Of a DNA stretch of 49,578 nt, positions 1 to 7,936 are shown in pieces. The DNA comes from Myxococcales bacterium (GTDB taxonomy: Bacteria > Myxococcota_A > UBA9042): positions 1 through 49,578 of the forward strand of contig SHZD01000015.1 in the NCBI GenBank assembly GCA_009692465.1. The letters run 5' to 3'. Position numbers and translations under genes: made by a program. Position 1 is the first letter of the stretch. Each line of letters begins with the position of its first letter. The notes under the pieces were generated by a model. That model did not search any database. It was not told where the DNA came from and saw only the letters and a list, made by a program, of their open reading frames with translations.

Positions 1-60
1 AAGGCGAGCACCAGCAAGGCGAGCACCAGCAAGGCGAGCACCAGCAAGGCGAGCACCAGC
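1..60 (+). repeat. 15-bp in-frame tandem repeat (KASTS units)
   Basis: Four exact copies of AAGGCGAGCACCAGC start at base 1, and the array continues off the window edge. It lies inside the M74 endopeptidase frame and encodes Lys-Ala-Ser-Thr-Ser units, so unit gain or loss keeps the frame. Confidence 0.95.
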
Positions 61-1425
61 AAGGCCGGCAAGGGCAAATCAGCCGAGACCGGCGCTGCTC
101 GAACCGCTTCTCCAGATAGCTTGGACGAGACCGGCACTAGCAAGGCCAAGACCAAGGGCAAGGCCGAGACCAAGGGCAAGGCCGAGACCAAGGGCAAGGC
201 CGAGACCAAGGGCAAGGCCGAGACCAAGGGCAAGGCCGAGACCAAGGGCAAGGCCAAGGCCGAAACCACGGGCAAAGGCGAAAGGCCTGCCGCCGTCAAA
301 GCCAATCGCGACGGCGAGGACAAGGCCCTGAGCACCAAAGAAAAGAAAGCGGCGGCCAAAAAGACCGAGGCGCTCAAGAAGGAATGCGCCGACAAAAAGG
401 CGGCAAAGACTAAGAAATGCCATACATTTGCCAAAGAAGAGACCGAGCGCGCCTCCGCCGAAGCAGCAGCCAAGCTGGACGAAAAGTGCGCCGACAAGGC
501 CGCGCGCAAATCCAAGGAATGCAAAGCGCACCGCGCCACCCGCTCCAAGCCCGAAAAAGACCCGTGTGGTCGCCGGTATGGCCGTGCGCGCAAAGCCGAA
601 ACAGTGAGCAAGTTTGCCAAGCGTTACGGGGTGGCCGAAGCGCGATTGCGTGAGCTCAATGATGTGGGCGAAAAAGTCAAAAAACTGAAAGCGGGTAGGC
701 GCTTGCTGATCGCCAAGTCTGTCTACGACGGGGTGGTACTGGCTGGTGGCTTGCCGATGCCAGACGAGCCGGACTGCTACCGCTTGCGGCGGCCGTTCAA
801 TGCCTTTGGCAAGCCGCTGATGGTGGACATGCTCAGGTCGGCGGCCCGGCAAGTCCAGACCTACAGCCCGCTGCAACCTAAGTTAATGATTGGAGATATT
901 AGCAAGGATGGCGGTGGCTGCCTGCCGCCGCACAAGTCGCATCGCGGCGGCCTCGACGCCGATATCGGCTATTACCTGCGGGGCGCATTCACCGCGGACC
1001 GCCTGAGTGTGGCCACCGCCGATTCGCTGGACGCCGACCGCTCTTGGCTGTTCTTGCGCGCGCTATTGGCGACGGGTCGCGTGCAATACGCCTTTGTTCA
1101 CTATAGCTTGCAGCCGGCCTTGTACGACGCCGCGCTGCGGGCCGGCGAAACGCCGCACACTCTGGCCAAAATCATACAATACCCGCGCCCGCAGGCGGAT
1201 TGGCTACACACCGCGATTCGCCACCTCGACGGCCACGACGACCACCTGCACCTGCGCCTGACCTGTGGCGCGGAAAACTGCGACTTGTCGGCGGACGCCC
1301 AGCAGGCGATCGAAGCGCTGCACATCGATACACTGGGTGGCGGACCGCATCGCCAGCGTCTGGCAGTTCATGAGCGCCGTACTCAGGCGACAGCGTCACC
1401 TGTGCGCCCGAGCTTGTACCGCTAG
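1..1425 (+). CDS. Penicillin-insensitive murein endopeptidase (M74/MepA-like), LysM-like module, repetitive Lys/Ala-rich N-terminus; 5' truncated by window edge
   Basis: The frame is open from base 1, so the ORF-track start at 121 is internal and the true start lies outside the window. The visible N-terminus is low complexity: KASTS units, then six ETKGKA-type units, then a Lys/Ala/Glu region with scattered Cys, probably an extended or coiled wall-associated spacer. A LysM-like stretch follows (AETVSKFAKRYGV...LKAGRRLLIAK). The C-terminal half has the M74 hallmarks: a KSHRGGLDADI motif and HDDHLHLRL, matching the zinc-binding His/Asp set of MepA, which cleaves D-Ala-mDAP cross-links in peptidoglycan. 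By family knowledge it acts in the periplasm or at the surface; the export signal lies outside the window. It converges on the Cys-rich lipoprotein gene. Catalytic class is well supported; the role of the basic repeats is inference. Confidence 0.85.
   Translation, partial: KASTSKASTSKASTSKASTSKAGKGKSAETGAARTASPDSLDETGTSKAKTKGKAETKGKAETKGKAETKGKAETKGKAETKGKAKAETTGKGERPAAVKANRDGEDKALSTKEKKAAAKKTEALKKECADKKAAKTKKCHTFAKEETERASAEAAAKLDEKCADKAARKSKECKAHRATRSKPEKDPCGRRYGRARKAETVSKFAKRYGVAEARLRELNDVGEKVKKLKAGRRLLIAKSVYDGVVLAGGLPMPDEPDCYRLRRPFNAFGKPLMVDMLRSAARQVQTYSPLQPKLMIGDISKDGGGCLPPHKSHRGGLDADIGYYLRGAFTADRLSVATADSLDADRSWLFLRALLATGRVQYAFVHYSLQPALYDAALRAGETPHTLAKIIQYPRPQADWLHTAIRHLDGHDDHLHLRLTCGAENCDLSADAQQAIEALHIDTLGGGPHRQRLAVHERRTQATASPVRPSLYR
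142..249 (+). repeat. 18-bp in-frame tandem repeat (KAETKG units)
   Basis: Six copies of AAGGCCGAGACCAAGGGC, the first with one change. They lie inside the endopeptidase gene and encode a 6-aa basic/acidic unit. This is a second in-frame minisatellite in the same N-terminal region. Confidence 0.95.
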
Positions 1426-1829
1426 AGACCCGACCCATTAACGCCGAACCTCAAAGAATTCCCAAACAGAACGCAGCGGCCTGACGCCAACCCGCAGGCC
1501 ACTGAATAAGTGCCGCAGGCTCGCGACCCACAAAGCAAGCACTGAGACGCCGAGCAAATCTTATTTGATCGGCTAACTAGAAACTTGGGGGCGCGCCGCC
1601 CCCAAACCCCGCGGTGGTCCGCAGCTGCGGCCCACATTCCACATGCTGGTCAAGGAGTTTCATGTATCGTGGGTGCCGATTTGGCGGCATGCGGAACTGT
1701 CTAGAATGACCCTAGGCGTGCGCGTTGGGCCGCAGAGGACCAGTTCGGTGTGGTCGCCGTTGCTTATTCTGGCCGGCCGCCCCTACGCGTTGTCCAAGGT
1801 CTGCCCTGCTCGTTCTCCGAAGCCAGCGC
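1426..1829. other. Convergent intergenic region with a GC-rich stem-loop
   Basis: No coding sequence is recognised. Bases 1585-1605 form a perfect 9-bp stem (TTGGGGGCG / CGCCCCCAA, loop CGC) between two convergent genes. It has no T-run, so it is not a textbook intrinsic terminator. Around 1515-1545 a stretch (CTCGCGACCCACAAAGCAAGCA) resembles the inverted core of repeat family A and may be a decayed copy. The ORF-track entries here (1422-1637, 1643-1870, 1725-2003) show no coding signature. Confidence 0.5.
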
Positions 1830-4800
1830 TCAAAAGTTACGGTGAAACATGGTCGTTATGCGGGTGCTGATGGTGCCATCCTTGGCTCCCAAGCTGCAGA
1901 CATTGATAAACCCGAGGATAGCGTTGGGGCCAACCACTGCGTCCGAGCCGCTCAAAGCGTTGCCAATGCACGTAGCGTTGTAAGTCGGCGGATCGAGTGT
2001 TAATTCCGTCCAGTAGGGGAAACCACTTTGGGTATTGACCACTTCGTCGTGGGCCAAGAACAACGGCAACCGGCTTTTGGCGTTGAGCGGATCGGGCTTA
2101 CTGCCCAACAGCAGCGTAAAGCTACCGATGTGCAACACACTTTTGAAGTGGTAGTTGGATTGGACTGCCTTGGTGACGACCGCGCTAAACAACCCAGTCG
2201 TGCCATTTTTTTCGTAGGCCACTAGGCCCGCCGGCCCCACTAGCCAGCGCGCCGTGCTGCCCGTTTGCGGGGCCAAAAAACTCGTATTCGCTTGCCAAAT
2301 CCCGCCGCTGGTCACCGATGATGCCGCATAGGATGGCCCCAGCTTGGTCGCATAGGTGCTGCTCCACGGCGCTTCGTAGCTGTTGACGGCTTGGTACAGG
2401 CCAGCAGTGCTGCTCTGCGCCAGCCCAAGCACCACGTGCACGGGGGTCGCTGGACACGTCAGGCATAGCGTGTGCGTGCGGATGCGCGAATCCGTCATGC
2501 GCAGCTCTGGCGCGTAGGCCTTGAGCGTGCACTTGACCGCCGCTGCCCCGTTGACGTCGCCAGAGCACTGCGCCAGCACCGAAACTTTATTGATCGCCGA
2601 AAATCCGACCAAGCCGACATGCAGCGTTGAGGCGATGATCTTGCTGTCGACTGCGTACCAGTCGGTCGAGGCAGGGGAGACGGTCTGCAGTGCCGCAAAG
2701 AACGGGTTGGAGGACCATTGCCAGACAGCGCTACCTTGCGGCGAGAACCACACCTGCGAGCCATAGCCCGAGATGATTTGGTCCGAAATTCCGGTCAAGG
2801 GCTTGGCGGCACTACCGGCGCTCATCACTTGCTTGAAGGTCCAAGCAGTGGTGCCGCTGTGGGCAAACAGCCCCCACGCACCGACGTCGGTGCTTGAGAA
2901 CTTGGGTTCGGCCAGAGACGTCGTGTAGTAACCCGCTGGGCTGACGGTCGCCGCCACCGCAGAGCTGGGCCCGACAGGTCCAGGGTAATAGGCAAAGCCC
3001 TTGCACACTTGCTTGTAGCAAAAGTCGGCGCTGGTCCCAGCGTTGCCATCCGAACACAAGCTGAAATCGGGCAGCAGGGATCCGGCTGCGCACTTGCCTG
3101 CGCCATCGCAGGCATCGCCGCTGGTACACGGATTGACGTCATCACAAGCAGTGCCCTTGGTTTGCGCTTGGGTCGTGCAGCCCTTCACGGCTTCGGCACA
3201 CACGGCGGTAGTGCAGGCTGCCGGTTTGCTACACAAGGGAGGCGCTCCGCCCACGCACTTGCCGGTGCCGTTGCACAGGTCGCCGGTGGTGCAAAACAGG
3301 CCGTCATCGCAGGCCGTCGTATTGACCTTGGGCACCTTTTTGCATGCCGCGACCCCAACATTGTCGTAACAGCTGGCGGTGTTGCAGGCGTCGGCACTGG
3401 CGGCACAATCGTACGGCTTGGTCGCGTCGGGCACGCAGGCCCCAGAAGCGTCGCAGGCGCTGGCCAACGAGCACGGGTTCTTGTCGTCGCACCCGGCACC
3501 CGAGGTGATGGTATTTTGGCACTTGTTGGTCACGCACTTGTCCGTGGTGCACACATTGCCGTCGTTGCAGCCACTGTCGGCGGTGCACTGGCAGGTGAAC
3601 GCCCCGGCTTGGCATTTGCCGGTGGCATCACATTTGTCGCCCGTAGTACAGGCATTGAGGTCGTCGCACACGCTGCCCGCCGTTGGCGTGTAGATGCAGC
3701 CCTTGATCGGGTCACAGCTGTCTTTGGTGCACGCGTTTTTGTCGTCGCAGACTAGAGGATTGGCGCCTTTGCACAGTCCTACCGCATCGCAGGCGTCGGT
3801 GCCGGTGCACACGCTGCTGTCGGTGCACGCCGCGCCGCTCGCTGCAGGCTTGGTGGCGCATTTGTTGTTTAATTCGTCGCAGGTGCCCACGGCGCAGTTG
3901 GCGTTGGGGCAATTGATGGTGGCACTGCCCACGCACTTGCCGAGGCTGTCGCAATGGTCCCCGGTGCTGCAATACAGCGTGTCATCGCAACCCACCGTCG
4001 TTGCTTTTGGCACTTTGAGGCACTGTTTCTTGGTTTCGTCGCAAGTGCCGGTATTGCATGCGTCGTTTTGCGCCGCACACGACAGCGTTGCCCCGGCCGT
4101 GCATTTGCCGGCCGCGTCGCAGGTGTCCGCCGCCGTGCAATACTTGTCGTCTTCGCAGGCGGTGCCGGCTGCTTTGGGCAACGCGTTGCACGAAAAGGTG
4201 CCAGGGCCCGTCGACTTGCACACGCCATCGGCACACGGTGAGGCCGAACCGGCACAGTTGGCCGAATTTCCCGGCGTGCACTTGCCGGCCACGCACTTGT
4301 CGGCTTGGGTGCAGCCATTGGCGTCGGCGTCGCAGGATAAGCCATCGGGCTTGTTGCTGGTTTCACACTTTCCCGTCGCCTGGTTGCATGCCGAAGCCTG
4401 ACAGACCCCAGGTGCAGTGCACGCAATCAGCTTGTTGGAGGTCTTGCACGCTCCGGCGCCGCACACGCCGCTGCCCGCCACCTGGCACTTGTCGCCGGTA
4501 TCGCAGGGTTTGCCGTCTTGCGGCGCGGTTGCATTGGTGCACGTGCTGGCGCTGCAGGTATCGACGGTGCACGCATTGCTGTCGTTGCAGCCGCTATCGT
4601 CCTTGCATTGGCACACGGTGGTCGCCGTGCATTTGCCGGCCGCGCACTTGTTTTGGGTGCACGGATCGCCGTCTTCGCACACCGCGGCGTCGTTGGCAGC
4701 AAACTTGCAACCAGCCGTAGTGTCACAGGTATCCGCGCTGCACGGGTTGCCATCGTCGCACTTGCCGCTGTTGCTAGTGTTGGTGCACGCGCCAGTCTTG

Positions 4801-6143
4801 GCGTCGCAGGCGTCGGTCGTGCAGGCCACGCTGTCGTCGCAATTCTTGGCGGCACCGCCGCAGGCGCCCTTGCTGCACTGGTCGCCGGTGGTGCAGGCGC
4901 TGGCGTCCGTGCACGCCCCGTCGTTGGGCACGTAGGTGCAACCGGCCTGGGCATTGCAGACGTCGTCGGTACACCCATTCTTGTCGTCGCACTTGATGTC
5001 AAAAAGGCCTTCGCACTTGCCGGCTTCGCAGGTCGAGATGCTCGAGCATGCGTTGGTGTCGTCGCAGCCTTTGCCGTCGTCGACTGGCACGACCCCACAG
5101 GCGCCCGTCTTGGCGTCACACAGGTTGAGCAAACACGACGAGCCGGTGTTGCCGTCGCAGACCACCGCTTTGGTGGGGTCCGAGACGCACACGCCAGCCG
5201 AGCAAGTCGGCGCGCCCAAGCACAAGTTGTCTTGCTTGCAGTCGGTGTCGACCTTGCACGAGCAGGTCGCAGTGCCGCCGCACACACCCTTGTTGCTGCA
5301 TTTGTCGTCACTGCTGCAGGCGTTGCTGTCGTTGCATTTGCCACCGGTGACAAAGCTGTCCACTTTACAACCACTTGTTTTATCACACTTTTGCGCGGTA
5401 CAGGCGTCACCGTCGTCGCAGTTGGTGTCTTTGGCTTGGGCGACACAGCCGACCTTGGGGTCGCAGGTGTCGGTGGTGCACTCAATGCCGTCCGAACATT
5501 GGACCGGCAGGCCCTTGCACACGCCTTGCACGCAGGTGTCATTGGCCAGACAGGCATCACCGTCGTCGCAAAACGCAGTCAAGTCGGTGATCGGTTCATA
5601 AATCACCGCATCCCCTTGATTGCAGTAGTCTTTGGTGCACGCGTTGTTGTCGTCGTAGTCCGTGGCAGAAGCGCCGACGCACAGTCCAACTTCACACTTG
5701 TGGCCGCAGGCGCCTGAACCACAGCCCGCGCCGTCTTTCTTATTGAAAATTGAGCAGATACCATTGTCGTTGCACGCCATGCGTTCACATTCTAGCGGCG
5801 CCAACGACGAGTCGATGCACGGCGCATTGGCCGGTTTCTTCTTTGTTATACACTTGCCAGCGTCACAAACCGGCGGCGAACAAGGATTTTTGCCCTTGAC
5901 CGTAGACGACAACACGCAGTCGAAGTCTGTTTCGCACTCGGCTGGGACATCCGCTGCGGCAGTGTCCACTGCGCCGTCCGCCTGGCCTTGATCGCCGGAG
6001 CCGTTATCCCCGGCGACGGTCGTGTCGGCGCTGCCGTCGGCGTCTTCACTGACACCCACAGTATCATCGATTTTGACCTCACCACAGCCGGCAATCAAAA
6101 TGGTGCCCGTGGCCAGCAATACTAGGGGGTACAAGTGTTTCAT
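1830..6143 (-). CDS. Large Cys-rich surface lipoprotein (about 1437 aa)
   Basis: I choose ATG at 6143, not the track start at 6182. It has a GAGG Shine-Dalgarno 8 bases upstream and opens a lipoprotein signal, MKHLYPLVLLATGTILIAGC, with lipobox IAGC. The track's extra 13 residues are encoded partly by repeat A1. After an Asp/Gly/Thr-rich linker, roughly residues 65-1080 are a long run of modules of the form CDDGNPCTxDxCDxxxGC and CxxGDxCxxxGxCxG, as in myxobacterial Cys-rich repeat proteins; each looks disulfide-stabilised. The last 350 or so residues are Cys-poor, rich in W, G and S, and may form a beta-rich (propeller-like) domain; I do not recognise the family. Probably outer-membrane anchored and surface exposed. 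A structural, adhesive or ligand-binding role is inference. Confidence 0.85.
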   Translation of the reverse strand: MKHLYPLVLLATGTILIAGCGEVKIDDTVGVSEDADGSADTTVAGDNGSGDQGQADGAVDTAAADVPAECETDFDCVLSSTVKGKNPCSPPVCDAGKCITKKKPANAPCIDSSLAPLECERMACNDNGICSIFNKKDGAGCGSGACGHKCEVGLCVGASATDYDDNNACTKDYCNQGDAVIYEPITDLTAFCDDGDACLANDTCVQGVCKGLPVQCSDGIECTTDTCDPKVGCVAQAKDTNCDDGDACTAQKCDKTSGCKVDSFVTGGKCNDSNACSSDDKCSNKGVCGGTATCSCKVDTDCKQDNLCLGAPTCSAGVCVSDPTKAVVCDGNTGSSCLLNLCDAKTGACGVVPVDDGKGCDDTNACSSISTCEAGKCEGLFDIKCDDKNGCTDDVCNAQAGCTYVPNDGACTDASACTTGDQCSKGACGGAAKNCDDSVACTTDACDAKTGACTNTSNSGKCDDGNPCSADTCDTTAGCKFAANDAAVCEDGDPCTQNKCAAGKCTATTVCQCKDDSGCNDSNACTVDTCSASTCTNATAPQDGKPCDTGDKCQVAGSGVCGAGACKTSNKLIACTAPGVCQASACNQATGKCETSNKPDGLSCDADANGCTQADKCVAGKCTPGNSANCAGSASPCADGVCKSTGPGTFSCNALPKAAGTACEDDKYCTAADTCDAAGKCTAGATLSCAAQNDACNTGTCDETKKQCLKVPKATTVGCDDTLYCSTGDHCDSLGKCVGSATINCPNANCAVGTCDELNNKCATKPAASGAACTDSSVCTGTDACDAVGLCKGANPLVCDDKNACTKDSCDPIKGCIYTPTAGSVCDDLNACTTGDKCDATGKCQAGAFTCQCTADSGCNDGNVCTTDKCVTNKCQNTITSGAGCDDKNPCSLASACDASGACVPDATKPYDCAASADACNTASCYDNVGVAACKKVPKVNTTACDDGLFCTTGDLCNGTGKCVGGAPPLCSKPAACTTAVCAEAVKGCTTQAQTKGTACDDVNPCTSGDACDGAGKCAAGSLLPDFSLCSDGNAGTSADFCYKQVCKGFAYYPGPVGPSSAVAATVSPAGYYTTSLAEPKFSSTDVGAWGLFAHSGTTAWTFKQVMSAGSAAKPLTGISDQIISGYGSQVWFSPQGSAVWQWSSNPFFAALQTVSPASTDWYAVDSKIIASTLHVGLVGFSAINKVSVLAQCSGDVNGAAAVKCTLKAYAPELRMTDSRIRTHTLCLTCPATPVHVVLGLAQSSTAGLYQAVNSYEAPWSSTYATKLGPSYAASSVTSGGIWQANTSFLAPQTGSTARWLVGPAGLVAYEKNGTTGLFSAVVTKAVQSNYHFKSVLHIGSFTLLLGSKPDPLNAKSRLPLFLAHDEVVNTQSGFPYWTELTLDPPTYNATCIGNALSGSDAVVGPNAILGFINVCSLGAKDGTISTRITTMFHRNF

Positions 6144-6167
6144 CGCAATTGCCTCAGCCTTTTCACA

Positions 6168-6307
6168 TAGGAACTGTCCCAAGAATAAGTCATTGTGTGA
6201 CTGGTTCCGTTTGCTTGCTTTGTGGGTCGCTAAGCTCGCGTCCTGAAAGGCCGACTCGCCGCTTTCGTATTGCGTAAGTCAATCGAATTACTCAAGGACA
6301 GGTCCTA
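6168..6307 (+). repeat. Dispersed repeat family A, copy A1
   Basis: About 140 bp from TAGGAACTGTCCC to GGACAGGTCCTA, with the family core TTTGCTTGCTTTGTGGGTCG. It is the most diverged copy at its 3' end. It begins 24 bp upstream of the start codon of the Cys-rich lipoprotein, so that gene's promoter lies in or beyond the repeat. Confidence 0.85.
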
Positions 6308-6384
6308 AAATGCAGGTCATGTGGGCGTTGATCGCAGTTCGCCAGTCCACAATGACGCGACAGTGTAGCCGGTCCAAAGCGGTT

Positions 6385-6396
6385 GACGCTAGCGTC
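6385..6396. promoter_or_regulatory. Perfect 12-bp palindrome, possible operator
   Basis: GACGCTAGCGTC lies about 160 bp upstream of the small gene at 6560, in the divergent region between it and the Cys-rich lipoprotein. A palindrome this short could be chance; nothing identifies a regulator. Confidence 0.2.
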
Positions 6397-6559
6397 GACA
6401 AGGGCCATCTTGTCAGGGGCGAATGTTGAAATCGCCCGCTCCTGCCGCACTTGATGGTCCGCTCTATCGGCAGTTAGGGCTCAAAATGAGCGGATTTCAG
6501 GTTGTTGGCAGCGCAGTCGATCTGGCGCCGCCTGCCGCATTTCGGCCTAGGAAGCAACC

Positions 6560-6805
6560 ATGTTTGAAGTCACTTTGCACGCCGTTGCCGCCAATGCAGT
6601 CGAGCGCGTTGAGCGCGTCGTGCACAAACACAGTGGCGGAAAATTGGACCATCTGGCCCGAGTTGCCCTTTTGGCCAAGGTCGCCGCCGGTCAGCCGCAA
6701 GTGATCGCTCGCTACCACGAAGAGCTGTGCGCCGCCAATGTGATCACAGAGCTCACCCTGCTGCGGGCTACGGCCAGCGTGGGCAAAACAGTGGAGGTCG
6801 CGTGA
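6560..6805 (+). CDS. Small bL12 C-terminal-domain-like / ClpS-like protein, coupled to moaA
   Basis: 81 aa, ATG preceded by AGGA at good spacing (AGGAAGCAACCATG). The sequence starts FEVTLHAVAANAVERVERVV, which parallels the opening of the ribosomal protein bL12 C-terminal domain ([20 protein letters not shown]), and it ends in TVEV where bL12 ends EVEV. That fold is shared with the ClpS adaptor. No N-terminal dimerisation domain or hinge is present, so it is not a full bL12. Its stop TGA overlaps the GTG start of moaA (GTGA), implying translational coupling. The fold assignment comes from comparison by eye. Function unknown; an adaptor or binding module is a guess. Confidence 0.75.
   Translation: MFEVTLHAVAANAVERVERVVHKHSGGKLDHLARVALLAKVAAGQPQVIARYHEELCAANVITELTLLRATASVGKTVEVA
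6793..6804 (+). promoter_or_regulatory. RBS and GTG start fixing the moaA start
   Basis: GGAGG at 6793-6797 followed by GTG at 6802, where GTGA overlaps the TGA stop of the upstream gene. It supports 6802 over the ORF-track start at 6727, which would overlap the upstream gene by about 80 bp in another frame. Confidence 0.7.
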
Positions 6806-7920
6806 CCATTCAGTCGGCGTGTTCTGCGCCCGTTGTCGGTTCGCAACCACCGGCGCAATTGGCACTTTCGCAGCTGCGGTTGGCAGGCAGCGCCCGCACC
6901 ACCGTGCCGCCCAACCCGTTTTCGCTAGTCGATTTACAAGCTCGGCGTGTCGAGTATTTGCGCGTGAGCGTAACCGACCGCTGCAACTACCGCTGTTCCT
7001 ATTGCATGCCGGCCGAGGGCGCCAGTGTGGTTCCGCGCTTGGACTTGCTCAACTTTGACGAAATTACCACGCTGGTGCGGCTGTTTGTCGATTTGGGGAT
7101 CCGCAAAGTGCGCATTACCGGCGGAGAGCCGCTGGTTCGACGCGACATTGTCCGGCTGGTCGGCCAAATCGCGGCGATTCCCGGCGTGCAAGACCTGTCG
7201 ATGACCACCAACGGTCACCTGCTGGCAGACTTGGCCAAGCCGTTGCGCCAAGCCGGATTGCAGCGATTGAACGTCTCGATCGACACCTTGGACGCCCAGC
7301 GGTTTGCCATCGTGACGCGTCAGGGATCGCTGGCCGCAGTGCTGCGCGGGCTGCAGGCGGCCGACGCTGCCGGTTTTACCCACACCAAACTCAACGCGGT
7401 GGTGTTGCGCGGGCTCAACGACGACGAACTGGTGGCCCTGGCCGACTTTGCCAGTGATCGGGGCTACATCTTGCGTTTTATCGAGTACATGCCGATCGGC
7501 GTCGACAACTTTTGGGGGCCGGAGACCTTTTTGCCGATCGCTCAAGTCCGCGAACAATTGGCCACAGCGTGGCAGTTGACCGCCCAAGACGACCATGGTC
7601 TGCCGGGCGGTGGTCCGGCACGCTACTGGACCGCGGTCCGGCGCGATAATCCGGCGCGCACGCTGCGTTTGGGCTTGATCGCGGCCGTCAGCGAAAAGTT
7701 CTGCCAACTGTGTAACCGCGTGCGATTGTCGCCGACGGGGACCCTGCGCGAATGCTTGTCGACTGCGGGGTCGCTCAGTTTGCGCGACCTGCTGCGCGGC
7801 GGCCAGAGTGGCACGGTAGTGCGCAACGCGATCGCGGCTGCCTTGCTCGGCAAAGTCGACGGCCACCGGTTTGACCAGGCCCAGCCGACGCTGGAATCGA
7901 TGTCGGCCATCGGTGGCTGA
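6802..7920 (+). CDS. moaA: GTP 3',8-cyclase MoaA (molybdenum cofactor biosynthesis)
   Basis: 372 aa from GTG 6802. This radical SAM enzyme converts GTP to 3',8-cyclo-7,8-dihydro-GTP, the first step of molybdopterin synthesis. Visible features: about 40 extra N-terminal residues, then LRVSVTDRCNYRCSYCMP with the CxxxCxxC cluster motif, ITGGEPLVRRD (SAM-binding GGEP), a C-terminal second cluster motif CQLCNRVRLSPTGTLREC, and the terminal Gly-Gly (MSAIGG) required by the family. It is preceded by, and coupled to, the bL12-CTD-like gene and converges on the histidine kinase gene with only 16 bp between. No other moa/moe genes are in the window. The N-terminal extension is longer than usual, so a later start cannot be excluded. 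Confidence 0.96.
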   Translation: MTIQSACSAPVVGSQPPAQLALSQLRLAGSARTTVPPNPFSLVDLQARRVEYLRVSVTDRCNYRCSYCMPAEGASVVPRLDLLNFDEITTLVRLFVDLGIRKVRITGGEPLVRRDIVRLVGQIAAIPGVQDLSMTTNGHLLADLAKPLRQAGLQRLNVSIDTLDAQRFAIVTRQGSLAAVLRGLQAADAAGFTHTKLNAVVLRGLNDDELVALADFASDRGYILRFIEYMPIGVDNFWGPETFLPIAQVREQLATAWQLTAQDDHGLPGGGPARYWTAVRRDNPARTLRLGLIAAVSEKFCQLCNRVRLSPTGTLRECLSTAGSLSLRDLLRGGQSGTVVRNAIAAALLGKVDGHRFDQAQPTLESMSAIGG

Positions 7921-7936
7921 GCAGCATATTTAACCC

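Noticed and set aside
79-876. 265-aa minus-strand ORF with LGLALGLG repeats
   Set aside because: Reverse reading of the KAETKG minisatellite in the endopeptidase gene.
1585-1605. Stem-loop considered as an intrinsic terminator
   Set aside because: Perfect GC-rich stem but no T-run on either strand; kept only as a structural note.
4518-5717. 399-aa plus-strand ORF rich in Val/Ala/Gly
   Set aside because: Mirror image of the Cys-module repeats on the minus strand; its regular pattern follows the module period.
6934-7866. 310-aa minus-strand ORF inside moaA
   Set aside because: moaA carries every family motif; the opposite frame has none.
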